Shown: positions 27,392 to 36,300, counted from the stretch's first letter. The stretch: DNA of 64,000 nucleotides from Streptomyces nodosus (GCF_008704995.1 NZ_CP023747.1:7598001-7662000); one strand, 5' to 3'. The notes: a model not told the origin generated them from the letters alone. Program-made: numbers and translations.

Positions 27392-28951
27392 ATGCCCCGT
27401 GGCGAAGCCACCGTCGGACGCGTGATGGCCCAGATCGCGATGGTGATGAACCTCGACAAGTGCATCGGGTGCCACACCTGCTCGGTCACCTGCAAGCAGA
27501 CCTGGACCAACCGGACCGGCGTCGAGTACGCCTGGTTCAACAACGTCGAGACCAAGCCCGGCCTCGGCTATCCGCGCCGCTACGAGGACCAGGAGCAGTG
27601 GAAGGGCGGCTGGATGCTGGACCGGCGCGGGCGTCTGGTGCTGCGCTCCGGCGGCCGGGTCAAGCGCCTGCTCTCGCTGTTCTCCAACCCGGACCTGCCG
27701 TCGATCGAGGACTACTACGAGCCGGTCACCTACGACTACGACAACCTGGTCAGCGCCCCGGCCGGGCCGGACATGCCGGTCGCCCGCCCCCGCTCGGTCC
27801 TCACCGGGAAGCCGACCTCGATCACCTGGGGCGCCAACTGGGAGGACAGCCTCGGCGGCGCGCCCGAGCACGCGGGCGGCGACCCGAACCTGAGGGGCGA
27901 GTGGGCCGAGAAGGTCAGGTTCGAGTTCGAGCAGACCTTCCTCTTCCATCTGCCCAGGCTCTGCGAGCACTGCCTCAACCCCGCCTGCGTGTCGGCCTGT
28001 CCGTCCGGCGCCATGTACAAGCGGGTGGAGGACGGCATCGTCCTGGTCGACCAGGACCGCTGCCGGGGCTGGCGGATGTGCGTGACGGCCTGCCCGTACA
28101 AGAAGGTGTACGTCAACCACGCCACCGGCAAGGCCGAGAAGTGCACCTTCTGCTTCCCGCGCATCGAGGCGGGGCAGCCCACGGTCTGCTCGGAGACCTG
28201 CGTGGGCCGACTGCGCTACCTGGGGCTGCTGCTGTACGACGCCGACCGGGTCGGCGAGGCCGCCGCGACCCCGGACGAGAAAGACCTCCTCGACGCCCAG
28301 CGCGACGTCTTCCTCGACCCCCACGACCCCGACGTGATCGCGGCCGCCCGCGCCTCCGGCATCCCCGAGGACTGGCTGGACGCGGCCCGCCGCTCACCCG
28401 TGTACGACCTGGTCCGCCGGTACGAGGTGGCACTGCCACTGCACCCGGAGTACCGGACCCTGCCGATGGTCTGGTACGTGCCTCCGCTCTCCCCCGTCCT
28501 GGACGCGGTGAGCGTCGCGGGAGGCGACCAGGACGACCCCGACCATGTCTTCGCCGCCGTCACCCGGCTGCGTATCCCGCTCGAATACCTGGCGGAGCTG
28601 TTCACCGCCGGGGACACGGACGTGGTCGCCGGGGTGCTGATGAAGTTGACCGCCCTGCGGTCGTACATGCGCGCGAAGACCCTGGGTGAGAGCGGCGACG
28701 AGACCGCGCTCAAGGCCGTGGGACTGACCGCCCGGGAGGCGGAGGACCTGCACCGGCTCCTCGCGGTGGCCAAATACAAGGACCGCTATGTCGTCCCCGC
28801 CGCCCACAAGGAGGACGCCGCCGCGCTGACCGCCCTGGAGAACCGCTGCCCGGTGGAGTCCTCCGCCGAGCCGGCCGGGCGCAAGGTCATGCTCGGCCTT
28901 CCCACCCTGCGCCGCCGCAACCCCGACGCCCCTGCCGGAGGCCGCCCGTGA
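27392..28951 (+). CDS. narH: Respiratory nitrate reductase beta subunit
   Basis: 519 residues, starting one base after the narG stop; MAQIAMVMNLDKC at 27425 is an alternative start. Four cysteine groups are present: CIGCHTCSVTC, CEHCLNPACVSAC, CRGWRMCVTAC and CTFC...CSETC. The Trp in CRGWRMC replaces a Cys and marks the 3Fe-4S cluster, as in other NarH proteins. It wires electrons from NarI hemes to NarG. Confidence 0.97.
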   Translation: MPRGEATVGRVMAQIAMVMNLDKCIGCHTCSVTCKQTWTNRTGVEYAWFNNVETKPGLGYPRRYEDQEQWKGGWMLDRRGRLVLRSGGRVKRLLSLFSNPDLPSIEDYYEPVTYDYDNLVSAPAGPDMPVARPRSVLTGKPTSITWGANWEDSLGGAPEHAGGDPNLRGEWAEKVRFEFEQTFLFHLPRLCEHCLNPACVSACPSGAMYKRVEDGIVLVDQDRCRGWRMCVTACPYKKVYVNHATGKAEKCTFCFPRIEAGQPTVCSETCVGRLRYLGLLLYDADRVGEAAATPDEKDLLDAQRDVFLDPHDPDVIAAARASGIPEDWLDAARRSPVYDLVRRYEVALPLHPEYRTLPMVWYVPPLSPVLDAVSVAGGDQDDPDHVFAAVTRLRIPLEYLAELFTAGDTDVVAGVLMKLTALRSYMRAKTLGESGDETALKAVGLTAREAEDLHRLLAVAKYKDRYVVPAAHKEDAAALTALENRCPVESSAEPAGRKVMLGLPTLRRRNPDAPAGGRP

Positions 28952-29718
28952 ACGCCGTTCCCCCCACCGTGCCCGCCCGGGTCCGCACCCGGCTGCGGGC
29001 GGCCGTGCGCCGCCCGGCCCGGCTCACCCCGGAGGAGACCCGGGACCGTGCGCTGGTGCTGCGACTGCTGTCCCTGGCCCTCCAGTACCCGGACGCCGAG
29101 CTGGCCGCCGCCCGGCCCACCGTGCTCGCCGCCGTACGGGCTCTGCCGCCCTCCCCGGCCGCCACCGAACTGGCCGCCTTCACCACCTGGTTCGCCGAGC
29201 AGGACCCCCAGACACTCGAGCGGCACTATGTCGAGACCTTCGACCTGCGCCGCAGGAGCAGCCTCTACCTCACCTACTATCTGCACGGCGACACCCGCCG
29301 CCGCGGCATGGCCCTGCTCACCCTGGCCCGCCGCTACCAGGCCGCGGGATGGGACACGAGCGGCGGTGAACTGCCCGACCATCTGCCGGTCGTCCTGGAG
29401 TTCGCCGCCCTGGCCGGCACCGGTGCGGGCGAGGCGCCGCTGCGCCAGCACCGCCGCGGCCTCGACCTGATCCACCGGGCGCTGGAGTCCGCCGGCTCGC
29501 CGTACCGGCACGTGCTGGCCGCGCTGCTCGCCCTCCTGCCCCCGCCGTCCCGGGCCGACGAGGAGGCGGTGACGAAGCTGGCGGCCGAGGGACCGCCGAA
29601 CGAGGACGTGGGTCTGGACCCCTACGGCACCTACGGGCACGGGGAGTTCGCCCCGCCCGACACCTTCGTACCGCCCCTGCCGGCCCCACCGGCCTCCCGC
29701 CCGGAAGGTGCTCGATGA
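28948..29718 (+). CDS. narJ: Nitrate reductase assembly chaperone
   Basis: 256 residues, GTG start overlapping the narH stop (GTGA). All-helical TorD/NarJ fold with the hallmark HYVETFDLRRRSSLYLTYY near residue 92. It inserts the molybdenum cofactor into NarG and is not part of the final enzyme. The C terminus is Pro/Ala-rich and carries the usual NarJ tail (FAPPDTFVPPLP). Confidence 0.95.
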   Translation: MNAVPPTVPARVRTRLRAAVRRPARLTPEETRDRALVLRLLSLALQYPDAELAAARPTVLAAVRALPPSPAATELAAFTTWFAEQDPQTLERHYVETFDLRRRSSLYLTYYLHGDTRRRGMALLTLARRYQAAGWDTSGGELPDHLPVVLEFAALAGTGAGEAPLRQHRRGLDLIHRALESAGSPYRHVLAALLALLPPPSRADEEAVTKLAAEGPPNEDVGLDPYGTYGHGEFAPPDTFVPPLPAPPASRPEGAR

Positions 29719-30479
29719 ACCCGTACGCGGCCGCCCCCGGCGGCTCCGACCTGCTGCTGTGGGTCGCCTTCCCCTACATCTGCCTCGCCGTGTTCGTCGT
29801 CGGGCATGTGTGGCGCTACCGTCAGGACCAGTTCGGCTGGACCTCCCGCACCACCCAGCTCCTCGAACACCGCTGGCTGCGCTGGGGCAGCCCCCTGTTC
29901 CACCTGGGTGCCTTCGCGGTGATCGGCGGACATGTGGTGGGCCTGGCCGTACCCGCGTCCTGGACCGAGGCGGCCGGGATCGGCGAGCACGCCTACCACA
30001 CCACGGCCGTCGCACTCGGCTCCGTCGCGGGGGTCGCCATGGTCACCGGTCTGGGCATGCTGTGCGCCCGGCGGCTGCTCGCCCGCCGCGTCCGTCTCAC
30101 CACCGACCGCAGCGACAAGGTGCTGTTCCCGCTGCTGTCCGTCACGGTCCTCCTCGGCTTCAGCGCCACCGCCGTGCACAACGTGTTCGGCGGCGGCTAC
30201 GACTACCGCACCACCGTGTCGGTCTGGTTCCGCGGCGTCTTCACCCTCCACCCGCATCCCGAGGCGATCGCCGGGGCACCGCTGCTGTTCCAGTTGCACG
30301 CGCTGAGCGCCTGCCTGCTCTTCGCCACCTGGCCGTTCACCCGCCTCGTCCATGTGTGGAGCGCCCCGGTCGGCTACCTGGTCCGTCCCTATCTGGTCTA
30401 CCGGCGACGGGCGGCCACCCCGGCACCCGTGGCACGCGGCGTCCCGGCCTCCGAACCGCGTTCCCGGCGCGCCGTGTGA
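29715..30479 (+). CDS. narI: Respiratory nitrate reductase gamma subunit
   Basis: 254 residues, ATGA overlap with narJ. Five membrane helices carrying heme-ligating histidines in PLFHLGAFAVIGGHVVG and LFQLHALSACLLFATWPFTR with LVHVWSAP. A di-heme cytochrome b that oxidises menaquinol and passes electrons to NarH. The basic Pro/Ala-rich tail is cytoplasmic. Confidence 0.95.
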   Translation: MNPYAAAPGGSDLLLWVAFPYICLAVFVVGHVWRYRQDQFGWTSRTTQLLEHRWLRWGSPLFHLGAFAVIGGHVVGLAVPASWTEAAGIGEHAYHTTAVALGSVAGVAMVTGLGMLCARRLLARRVRLTTDRSDKVLFPLLSVTVLLGFSATAVHNVFGGGYDYRTTVSVWFRGVFTLHPHPEAIAGAPLLFQLHALSACLLFATWPFTRLVHVWSAPVGYLVRPYLVYRRRAATPAPVARGVPASEPRSRRAV

Positions 30480-30617
30480 GGTGCGGCCGGTGTCCCTCCT
30501 GCCGCTGCCGGGCGTGCCGGTCACGCTCCAGGTCGCCGGCGTCGCATACGCTGCGGCGGCAGCTCTTCACATCGGCCCGGATGGCGCGAGGTCGCCCGAT
30601 CCAGGAAGGGGTGTGGC

Positions 30618-31100
30618 ATGAGGTCCCCAGGGGTGCGCCTGGAGGAAATCACCGACGACAACCGGGAGGCCGTTCGCGCCCTCCGGGTCCGCCGGGACCA
30701 GAAGCGATTCGTCGCCTCCGTGTCCAGGTCGCTCAAGGACGCGGCGAAGACGGCGGAGGCCAATCCCTGGTATCGGGCCGTGTACTGCGGCGACGAGCCG
30801 GCCGGCTTCGTGATGCTGTCCTGGAAGCCGCCGACCGGGCCTTTCACAGGGCGGTACTTCCTCTGGCGCCTCCTCGTCGACAAGCGGTACCAGGGTCGGG
30901 GGATCGGCCGGGACGCACTCACGCAGATCGCCGACCTGGTGCGAGCGGACGGCGGTACCGAACTGCTGACCAGCTACGAGACCGGCGAGGGCGAACCGCT
31001 GCCCTTCTACCGGAAGTTCGGGTTCGAGCCCACCGGGGAGATCTACGACGGCGAGATCGTCCTGCGGCTCACCTTGCCCCAGGACGCCGGGGACGGGTGA
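30618..31100 (+). CDS. GNAT-family N-acetyltransferase
   Basis: 160 residues. Acetyl-CoA loop YQGRGIGRDAL (about residues 93-103) and the C-terminal FYRKFGFEPTGE are typical. The N-terminal LEEITDDNREAVRALRV resembles diamine/spermidine N-acetyltransferases. It lies between narI and the NO reductase gene and is followed by a strong terminator, so any link to denitrification is only positional. Confidence 0.88.
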   Translation: MRSPGVRLEEITDDNREAVRALRVRRDQKRFVASVSRSLKDAAKTAEANPWYRAVYCGDEPAGFVMLSWKPPTGPFTGRYFLWRLLVDKRYQGRGIGRDALTQIADLVRADGGTELLTSYETGEGEPLPFYRKFGFEPTGEIYDGEIVLRLTLPQDAGDG

Positions 31101-31162
31101 AGCCAGGGGCCGACTCGAACAGACTGCGAACCTGTTGGTGACGGCAGACGTACGCGCCTGGA

Positions 31163-31190
31163 GGGGCGTCCGGACCGGCCCGGACGCCCC
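31163..31190 (+). terminator. Terminator after the GNAT gene
   Basis: GGGGCGTCCGG (31163-31173) and CCGGACGCCCC (31180-31190) form an 11-bp perfect stem with a 6-base loop. It isolates the NO reductase transcript from the nar side. Confidence 0.75.
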
Positions 31191-31254
31191 TTCGGCGTGT
31201 TCGAGTTCACCGGCCCGTCGGCGCCAACGCCGGTTCCCCGCTGGCTGATTTAAA

Positions 31255-31300
31255 CGACGCCACTTGTTAATACGAATCTTGTTGGTACTACTCTCCTCCC
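31255..31300 (+). promoter_or_regulatory. Promoter/operator region of the NO reductase gene
   Basis: An AT-rich patch includes TTGTTA (31264-31269) and TACTAC (31286-31291), 16 bases apart. It also contains TTAATAC (31267-31273), the same 7-mer found at the centre of the 38-bp palindrome before the regulator gene at 34167, and CTACTCTCC similar to that palindrome's arm (CTACTCTTC). A shared regulator is inferred. Confidence 0.4.
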
Positions 31301-31354
31301 AGGAGTCGGCGATCGTGTCGAGCGACCGCCGCGTCTGTGAGGAGGTCATGCCGT

Positions 31355-33718
31355 ATGGCAGCAGCACCACCGACCGAGGGTCCGCCTCAAGTCACCGGCA
31401 GACGGAAGCGGATGATCGCCCGCGGCTGGACACAGGCCGCGATCCTCGTCACCCTCGGCGGGTTCTTCGTCCTCGCGCTTCTGGCGATGCGCACCTACCA
31501 GGCCCAGCCCCCGATCCCGGACCGCACCGTCACCTCCACCGGACAGGTGGTCTTCACCGGGCAGGACGTCCGCGACGGCCAGAAGGTCTTCCTGCGCTCG
31601 GGCCTCATGCAGTACGGCTCGATCTACGGCCACGGCGCCTACCTCGGCCCGGACTTCACCGCCGACTACCTGGACCGCAGCGCCACATTTGTGCGGAAGT
31701 CCCACGAACGCGACGGGTCGGCCGACGCCGGCGCACAGACGGTGCGGGACTTCCGCACCAACCGCTACGACGCCGGAACCCGCACCCTGGTGTGGACCGA
31801 CGCACAGGCCGCCGCCTTCACCGAACTCACCCGGCACTACGCCGACCTGCTCGGCACGCCCGACGGCAAACAGGGGCTACGGCCTTCCGCGATCACCGAC
31901 CCGGACGAGATCCACGACATCACCGCCTACTTCGGCTGGACCGCGTGGACCGCCGCCGCCGAGCGCCCCGGTCACGACTACTCGTACACCAACAACTGGC
32001 CCTCGGAATCCCTGGTCGGCAACGAGCCCACCGGGCACACGGTGACCTGGAGCGTGCTCTCGCTGATCTTCCTGCTGGTGGGCACGGGCGGACTGTTCGC
32101 CGCCTTCGGCCGCTGGAACTTCCTCGGCTGGCACCGGCGCGACCACCGCGAACTGCGCTTCCACGCCCCCGACCGGGTCCGGCTGACCCCGGCGCAGCGG
32201 ACCACCGCCTGGTTCTTCCTGGTGATGGCCGCCCTGTTCCTGGTGCAGGCGCTGCTCGGCGCCACCGCCCAGCACTACCGGGCGGACCTCGGCAGCTTCT
32301 TCGGGATCCCGCTCGACCAGTGGCTGCCGTACAACCTCGCCCGCACCTGGCACACCCAGCTCGCGATCTTCTGGGTGGTCACCTCCTTCCTGGCCATCGG
32401 CGTCTTCATCACCCCGCTGATCGCCCGCGGCTGGGAGCCCCGCAAACAGGCCCTGCTGACCCGGGCGCTGCTCGGCGCGCTGGTCGTCGTGGTGCTCGGC
32501 AGCCTGCTCGGCGAGCTGGCCGGACAGCGCGGCTGGCTCGGCAGTCTGTGGAGCGCGCTCGGCAACCAGGGCTGGGAGTACCTCGACCTGGGGCGGGTGT
32601 GGCAGGTGCTGCTCACGCTCGGCATGGTCGTCTGGGTCGTGATCCTCTTCCGCGGACTGCGCCGCAGACTGCGTCAGGAGAGCGTCGCCAACATGCCCTG
32701 GCTGTTCTTCCTGGCGGCGCTCGCCCTGCCCGCGTTCTACGCCGTCGGGCTGCTGGCCACGCCCGACACCCAGTTCACCACCGCCGACTTCTGGCGCTTC
32801 ATCGTGGTGCACCTGTGGGTCGAGGACTTCATGGAACTGTTCACCACCGCCACGGTCGCCTATCTCTTCGTCCTGCTGGGCGTCGTCCGGGAGCGCGTGG
32901 CCCTGGCCGTGATCTTCCTCGACATCGTGCTCTACAGTGCCGGCGGTGTCATCGGGACCATGCACCACCTGTACTTCTCGGGCGAGCCGGCCGAACACCT
33001 CGCGCTCGGCGCGACGTTCTCCGCGCTCGAAGTGGTGCCGCTGCTGTTCCTGACCGTCGAGGCATGGGGCTTCCTGCAGATCGGGGCCCGCCGCCACACC
33101 GCGTCGAGCACACCGTTCCCGCACCGCTGGGCGGTGATGTTCCTGGCCGCCGTCGGCTTCTGGAACTTCCTCGGCGCCGGAGTCTTCGGCTTCCTGGTCA
33201 ACCTTCCGATCGTCTCCTACTACGAAATGGGGACCGGTCTGACGGCCAACCACGCGCACGCCGCCATGATGGGCGTCTACGGAATGCTCGCGGTCGGCTT
33301 CGCGGTCTTCGCACTGCGTTACTTCATCCCCGAGAACCGCTGGTCGGACCGCTGGCCCCGGCTGGCCTTCTGGTCGCTCAACCTGGGCCTGGCCTGGATG
33401 TCGTTCGCCACCCTGCTGCCCGGCGGCGCGCTCCAGCTCTACAAGGTCGTCGAGAGCGGCTACGCCGACGCCCGCAGCCTCGGCTACCTCCAGGGCGACA
33501 CCAACGCGTTCCTGGAATGGCTGCGGCTCCCCGGTGATGTGGTCTTCATCGTCGGCGGTGTGCTCCCGCTGCTGTGGATGACCTGGCTCGGCGTGCGGCA
33601 CCGGGCGCGCGCCACCCGGCAGCCGGAGGACGCCGAGTCGACGCTGCTGTTCACCGAGATCGTCCCGGCCCCCGGCCCGGCCGGACCGCCGCCCGCCGAC
33701 GAGATGGTGGAGCCATGA
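31355..33718 (+). CDS. norZ: Quinol-dependent nitric oxide reductase (qNor)
   Basis: 787 residues from ATG 31355, nine bases after GAGGAGG. The N-terminal domain (periplasmic, starting GQVVFTGQDVRDGQKVF) is the cytochrome c-like part without heme motif, as in qNor. The catalytic subunit follows with metal-binding helices HTQLAIFWVVTSFLAIG, VHLWVEDFMELF (active-site Glu) and MHHLYFSG and NHAHAAMMGVYGM. It reduces 2 NO to N2O using quinol, and removes the toxic product of the upstream NirK. Confidence 0.96.
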   Translation: MAAAPPTEGPPQVTGRRKRMIARGWTQAAILVTLGGFFVLALLAMRTYQAQPPIPDRTVTSTGQVVFTGQDVRDGQKVFLRSGLMQYGSIYGHGAYLGPDFTADYLDRSATFVRKSHERDGSADAGAQTVRDFRTNRYDAGTRTLVWTDAQAAAFTELTRHYADLLGTPDGKQGLRPSAITDPDEIHDITAYFGWTAWTAAAERPGHDYSYTNNWPSESLVGNEPTGHTVTWSVLSLIFLLVGTGGLFAAFGRWNFLGWHRRDHRELRFHAPDRVRLTPAQRTTAWFFLVMAALFLVQALLGATAQHYRADLGSFFGIPLDQWLPYNLARTWHTQLAIFWVVTSFLAIGVFITPLIARGWEPRKQALLTRALLGALVVVVLGSLLGELAGQRGWLGSLWSALGNQGWEYLDLGRVWQVLLTLGMVVWVVILFRGLRRRLRQESVANMPWLFFLAALALPAFYAVGLLATPDTQFTTADFWRFIVVHLWVEDFMELFTTATVAYLFVLLGVVRERVALAVIFLDIVLYSAGGVIGTMHHLYFSGEPAEHLALGATFSALEVVPLLFLTVEAWGFLQIGARRHTASSTPFPHRWAVMFLAAVGFWNFLGAGVFGFLVNLPIVSYYEMGTGLTANHAHAAMMGVYGMLAVGFAVFALRYFIPENRWSDRWPRLAFWSLNLGLAWMSFATLLPGGALQLYKVVESGYADARSLGYLQGDTNAFLEWLRLPGDVVFIVGGVLPLLWMTWLGVRHRARATRQPEDAESTLLFTEIVPAPGPAGPPPADEMVEP

Positions 33719-34089
33719 CCGCGGAACCGCTGCTCGCCGCCGGCTACCTCGGGGTGCTCCTGGGCGTCGTCCTCGGTCTTGAGGCCTACGCCCGGCAGAC
33801 CACCAGCGCCTGGGCGTCCCGGGTCTTCGCCGGCTACCGGCGGGCGGTGCGGGACGCCCCGGCCCCGGCCGGCCCCGGCGACTGGCCGCACTCGGAGGTG
33901 GGCCGCTTCCACCGGGCCGTCGCCCTGTTCGTCTGCGTGGTCGCGCTCACGCTCGCGAGCGCCGAACTGGTCCGGCACCACCGGCCCGCGGAGGCCGTGG
34001 TGCTCGCGGCGGTCGCCGTCCCGCACGGGCTGCTCGCAGTGGTACTGGTGCGCAGACTGCGCAGGATCGAGGTGACGCCGCCCGAGTAG
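33715..34089 (+). CDS. Small membrane protein coupled to qNor
   Basis: 124 residues, ATGA overlap with norZ. A helix near residues 5-22 and two more at about 68-85 and 95-112, separated by a soluble stretch. No recognised domain. The overlap means it is made with qNor; an accessory or stabilising subunit is a reasonable guess. Confidence 0.7.
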   Translation: MTAEPLLAAGYLGVLLGVVLGLEAYARQTTSAWASRVFAGYRRAVRDAPAPAGPGDWPHSEVGRFHRAVALFVCVVALTLASAELVRHHRPAEAVVLAAVAVPHGLLAVVLVRRLRRIEVTPPE

Positions 34090-34110
34090 TGCCGAGTGGT
34101 GGAGGTTCTG

Positions 34111-34148
34111 CGAAGAGTAGAAACAATTAATACTGTTTCTACTCTTCG
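34111..34148. promoter_or_regulatory. 38-bp palindromic operator
   Basis: Perfect 15-base arms CGAAGAGTAGAAACA (34111-34125) and TGTTTCTACTCTTCG (34134-34148) around the spacer ATTAATAC (34126-34133). It ends 18 bases before the regulator start, with TACGAT (34155-34160) as a possible -10. It could also act as a terminator for the norZ operon, but the AT-rich core and position favour an operator. Confidence 0.75.
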
Positions 34149-34166
34149 TGGTTGTACGATCCCGTC

Positions 34167-34976
34167 ATGGTTGCGTCCCGACAGCTCACCGACCCCGGCA
34201 ACGCCCCTGCGCAACGGGGCCGACGGGCTGCCGTCCTCCAACTGCTGCGCGAGTCGGGCACCCCGCTGGGCGCGGCGGAGGTCGCCGAGCGTGTCGGCGT
34301 CCATCTCAACACCGCCCGGTTCCATCTGGACGCCCTGGTCTCCGAGGAGCTGGCGGTACGGGGCACCGCCCCCCGCGAGGAGCCGGGCCGGCCGAAGGTC
34401 GTCTACTCCGCCGTGGCGGCCGAGGGCCCCGAAGGCGCCCGCAGCTTCCGTCTGCTCTCCGACATCCTGCTCGGCGTGGTGGCCGGGGCGGTGGACGACC
34501 CGGTGGCCGCCGCCACCGAGGCCGGCCGCTCCTGGGGCGCCTATCTGACCGACGCCCCCGCCCCCACGGAGCGGATCGGGGCGGAGGAGGGGCAGCGGCG
34601 GCTGAGGGCGACCCTGGAAGGCATGGGCTTCGTCACGGAGGCGGAGGCCCCGGCCGGGGAACCGGCCGATGAACCGGCGGCCGGAGTTCCGGAGGGTGGG
34701 GCAGGGGGTGGGGCCGAGGACGCCGAGGGCATCCGGCGGCTGCGGCTGCACCACTGCCCGTTCCGCGAGGTCGCCCAGCGCCGCCCGGACATCATCTGCG
34801 CGGTCCATCTCGGCCTGATGCGGGGCACCGTCGACACCCTGCGCGCCCCGCTGACCGCCGAGTCCCTGGAGCCCTTCGTCACCCCGCACCTGTGCGTGGC
34901 GACCCTGCGCCGCACCGACCTGCCGACCGACCGGGATGTGTGCGATGGCCCCTCCGCCCAACAGGGCCCCGTTTGA
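34167..34976 (+). CDS. SufR-like winged-helix regulator with Cys cluster
   Basis: 269 residues from ATG 34167. N-terminal ArsR/DeoR-like helix-turn-helix (about 22-80: GAAEVAERVGVHLNTARFHL, wing GRPKVVYSA). The C-terminal region holds HHCPFREVAQRRPDIICAVH with Cys197 and Cys211, then Cys243 and Cys259. SufR uses three similarly spaced cysteines for an Fe-S cluster. Sitting next to qNor with a large palindrome in its promoter, it is a good candidate NO-sensing repressor, replacing NsrR. Confidence 0.82.
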   Translation: MVASRQLTDPGNAPAQRGRRAAVLQLLRESGTPLGAAEVAERVGVHLNTARFHLDALVSEELAVRGTAPREEPGRPKVVYSAVAAEGPEGARSFRLLSDILLGVVAGAVDDPVAAATEAGRSWGAYLTDAPAPTERIGAEEGQRRLRATLEGMGFVTEAEAPAGEPADEPAAGVPEGGAGGGAEDAEGIRRLRLHHCPFREVAQRRPDIICAVHLGLMRGTVDTLRAPLTAESLEPFVTPHLCVATLRRTDLPTDRDVCDGPSAQQGPV

Positions 34977-35033
34977 GCCCAGTTGGCCGTGCCGCCCGTC
35001 CCGCCGCTCCTTCGCCACTGATCGGTCTACGCC

Positions 35034-35052
35034 TTGACTGGTACAGACCAAT
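35034..35052 (+). promoter_or_regulatory. DasR-type site on chitinase promoter
   Basis: ACTGGTACAGACCAAT (35037-35052) closely matches the DasR-responsive element (consensus ACTGGTCTAGACCAGT) and overlaps a TTGACT -35 hexamer (35034-35039). In Streptomyces, DasR and N-acetylglucosamine signals control chitinases through such sites. Confidence 0.7.
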
Positions 35053-35184
35053 ACGGTTGAGTGTGCCTCACACCCCCCACCAAGGTCGGCCCCGCGCCCC
35101 GTCCGGTCCCGCCGGTACGCGCACAAGGCTCGCTCCGTCCTGCCTGCGCCGGGTACGACCGTTCTCCGTCAAGGAGTTGATTCC

Positions 35185-36081
35185 GTGTCGAGGCGTCGAA
35201 TCTCCGCGGTCGTGACCGCGCTCGCCCTCTCCGCCGCCATACCGGTGCTGGTGCCGGCCGCCAGCGCGTCCGCCGCCGCCTGTTCGAGCTACCCGAACTG
35301 GGTGGCCGGCCAGTGGTACGCCACCGGTGACATCGTCCGCTACACGGACGGCCGGGCCTATATCGCTGAGCACGAGAACCCGGGCTACGACCCGGTCATC
35401 AGCACCTGGTACTGGGAGCCGTACAACTGCGACAGCGGCAGTGGAGGCGACACGCCCGTCGGCAACTTCGTTGTCTCCGAGGCCCAGTTCAACCAGATGT
35501 TCCCGAACCGCAACGGCTTCTACACCTACAGTGGTCTGACCGCCGCGCTCGGCGCCTATCCCGGCTTCGCCAACACCGGCGGCGACGAGACCAAGAAGCA
35601 GGAGGCGGCCGCTTTCCTCGCCAACGTCAGCCACGAGACAGGCGGACTGGTCTACGTGGTGGAGCAGAACACCGCCAACTATCCGACCTACTGCGACTGG
35701 AGTCAGCCGTACGGCTGCCCGGCCGGCCAGGCGGCCTACTACGGCCGCGGCCCCATCCAGCTCAGCTGGAACTTCAACTACAAGGCCGCAGGCGATGCGC
35801 TCGGCATCGACCTGCTCAACAACCCTTCGCTGGTGCAGACCGACTCCGCCGTGGCGTGGAAGACGGGTCTCTGGTACTGGAACACCCAGTCCGGCCCCGG
35901 ATCCATGACCCCGCACAACGCCATGGTCAACGGCGCCGGCTTCGGGCAGACGATCCGCTCCATCAACGGTTCCCTCGAGTGCGACGGCAGGAACCCGGCG
36001 CAGGTGCAGAGCCGGGTGGACACATACCAGCGGTTCACGCAGATCCTGGGCGTGTCGGCGGGCGCCAACCTGTACTGCTGA
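35185..36081 (+). CDS. Secreted GH19 chitinase with chitin-binding domain
   Basis: 298 residues, GTG start with AAGGAG about nine bases upstream. Signal peptide (to about ASASAAA, residue 30), a CBM5/12-type module (NWVAGQWYATGDIVRYTDG...WYWEPYNC), a short Gly/Ser linker, then the GH19 domain. Catalytic Glu151 (SHETGG) and Glu160 are nine residues apart, as in S. griseus ChiC. YYGRGPIQLSWNFNY is the substrate-binding signature. It attacks chitin of fungal walls. Confidence 0.95.
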   Translation: MSRRRISAVVTALALSAAIPVLVPAASASAAACSSYPNWVAGQWYATGDIVRYTDGRAYIAEHENPGYDPVISTWYWEPYNCDSGSGGDTPVGNFVVSEAQFNQMFPNRNGFYTYSGLTAALGAYPGFANTGGDETKKQEAAAFLANVSHETGGLVYVVEQNTANYPTYCDWSQPYGCPAGQAAYYGRGPIQLSWNFNYKAAGDALGIDLLNNPSLVQTDSAVAWKTGLWYWNTQSGPGSMTPHNAMVNGAGFGQTIRSINGSLECDGRNPAQVQSRVDTYQRFTQILGVSAGANLYC

Positions 36082-36169
36082 CCCGGGCCCCGGGTGTGCG
36101 TGAATCGTTCCCGGGACCTCGGAACGGGGCCCCGCGCACAGACACCCGGACCACCGGCTGACGCGACCG

Positions 36170-36202
36170 TGGGCCGCATCCGCTTCGGCGTGATGCGGCC
36201 CA
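36170..36202 (+). terminator. Chitinase terminator
   Basis: TGGGCCGCATC (36170-36180) pairs perfectly with GATGCGGCCCA (36192-36202) over an 11-base loop, about 90 bases after the chitinase stop. Confidence 0.75.
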
Positions 36203-36271
36203 TCTGCGTTGCCTGACGCGCCTCGGCACGACGAGCGGACGCCGCCGCACGGAAGTAACGGTTCCGTAACC

Positions 36272-36300
36272 TTGACGGTATTGGTCCAGTCCAATACCGT
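36272..36300 (+). promoter_or_regulatory. DasR-type site on glucanase promoter
   Basis: ATTGGTCCAGTCCAAT (36280-36295) fits the DasR-site pattern and lies within a longer imperfect palindrome with perfect arms ACGGTATTGG / CCAATACCGT (36275-36300). TTGACG (36272-36277) is the likely -35. The layout copies that of the chitinase promoter 1.2 kb upstream. Confidence 0.65.

Noticed and set aside
23530..27555. Open frame of over 1300 codons antisense to narG
   Set aside because: Mirror of a high-GC coding sequence; low-complexity Gly/Arg/Val-rich product with no domain. narG is unambiguous.
31105..31145. tRNA-like T-loop string (GTTCGAGTC) on the minus strand
   Set aside because: No matching acceptor, D or anticodon stems could be built around it.
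31877..33601. 574-codon antisense frame over the NO reductase gene
   Set aside because: Glu/His/Gly/Gln-rich shadow; qNor motifs are on the other strand.
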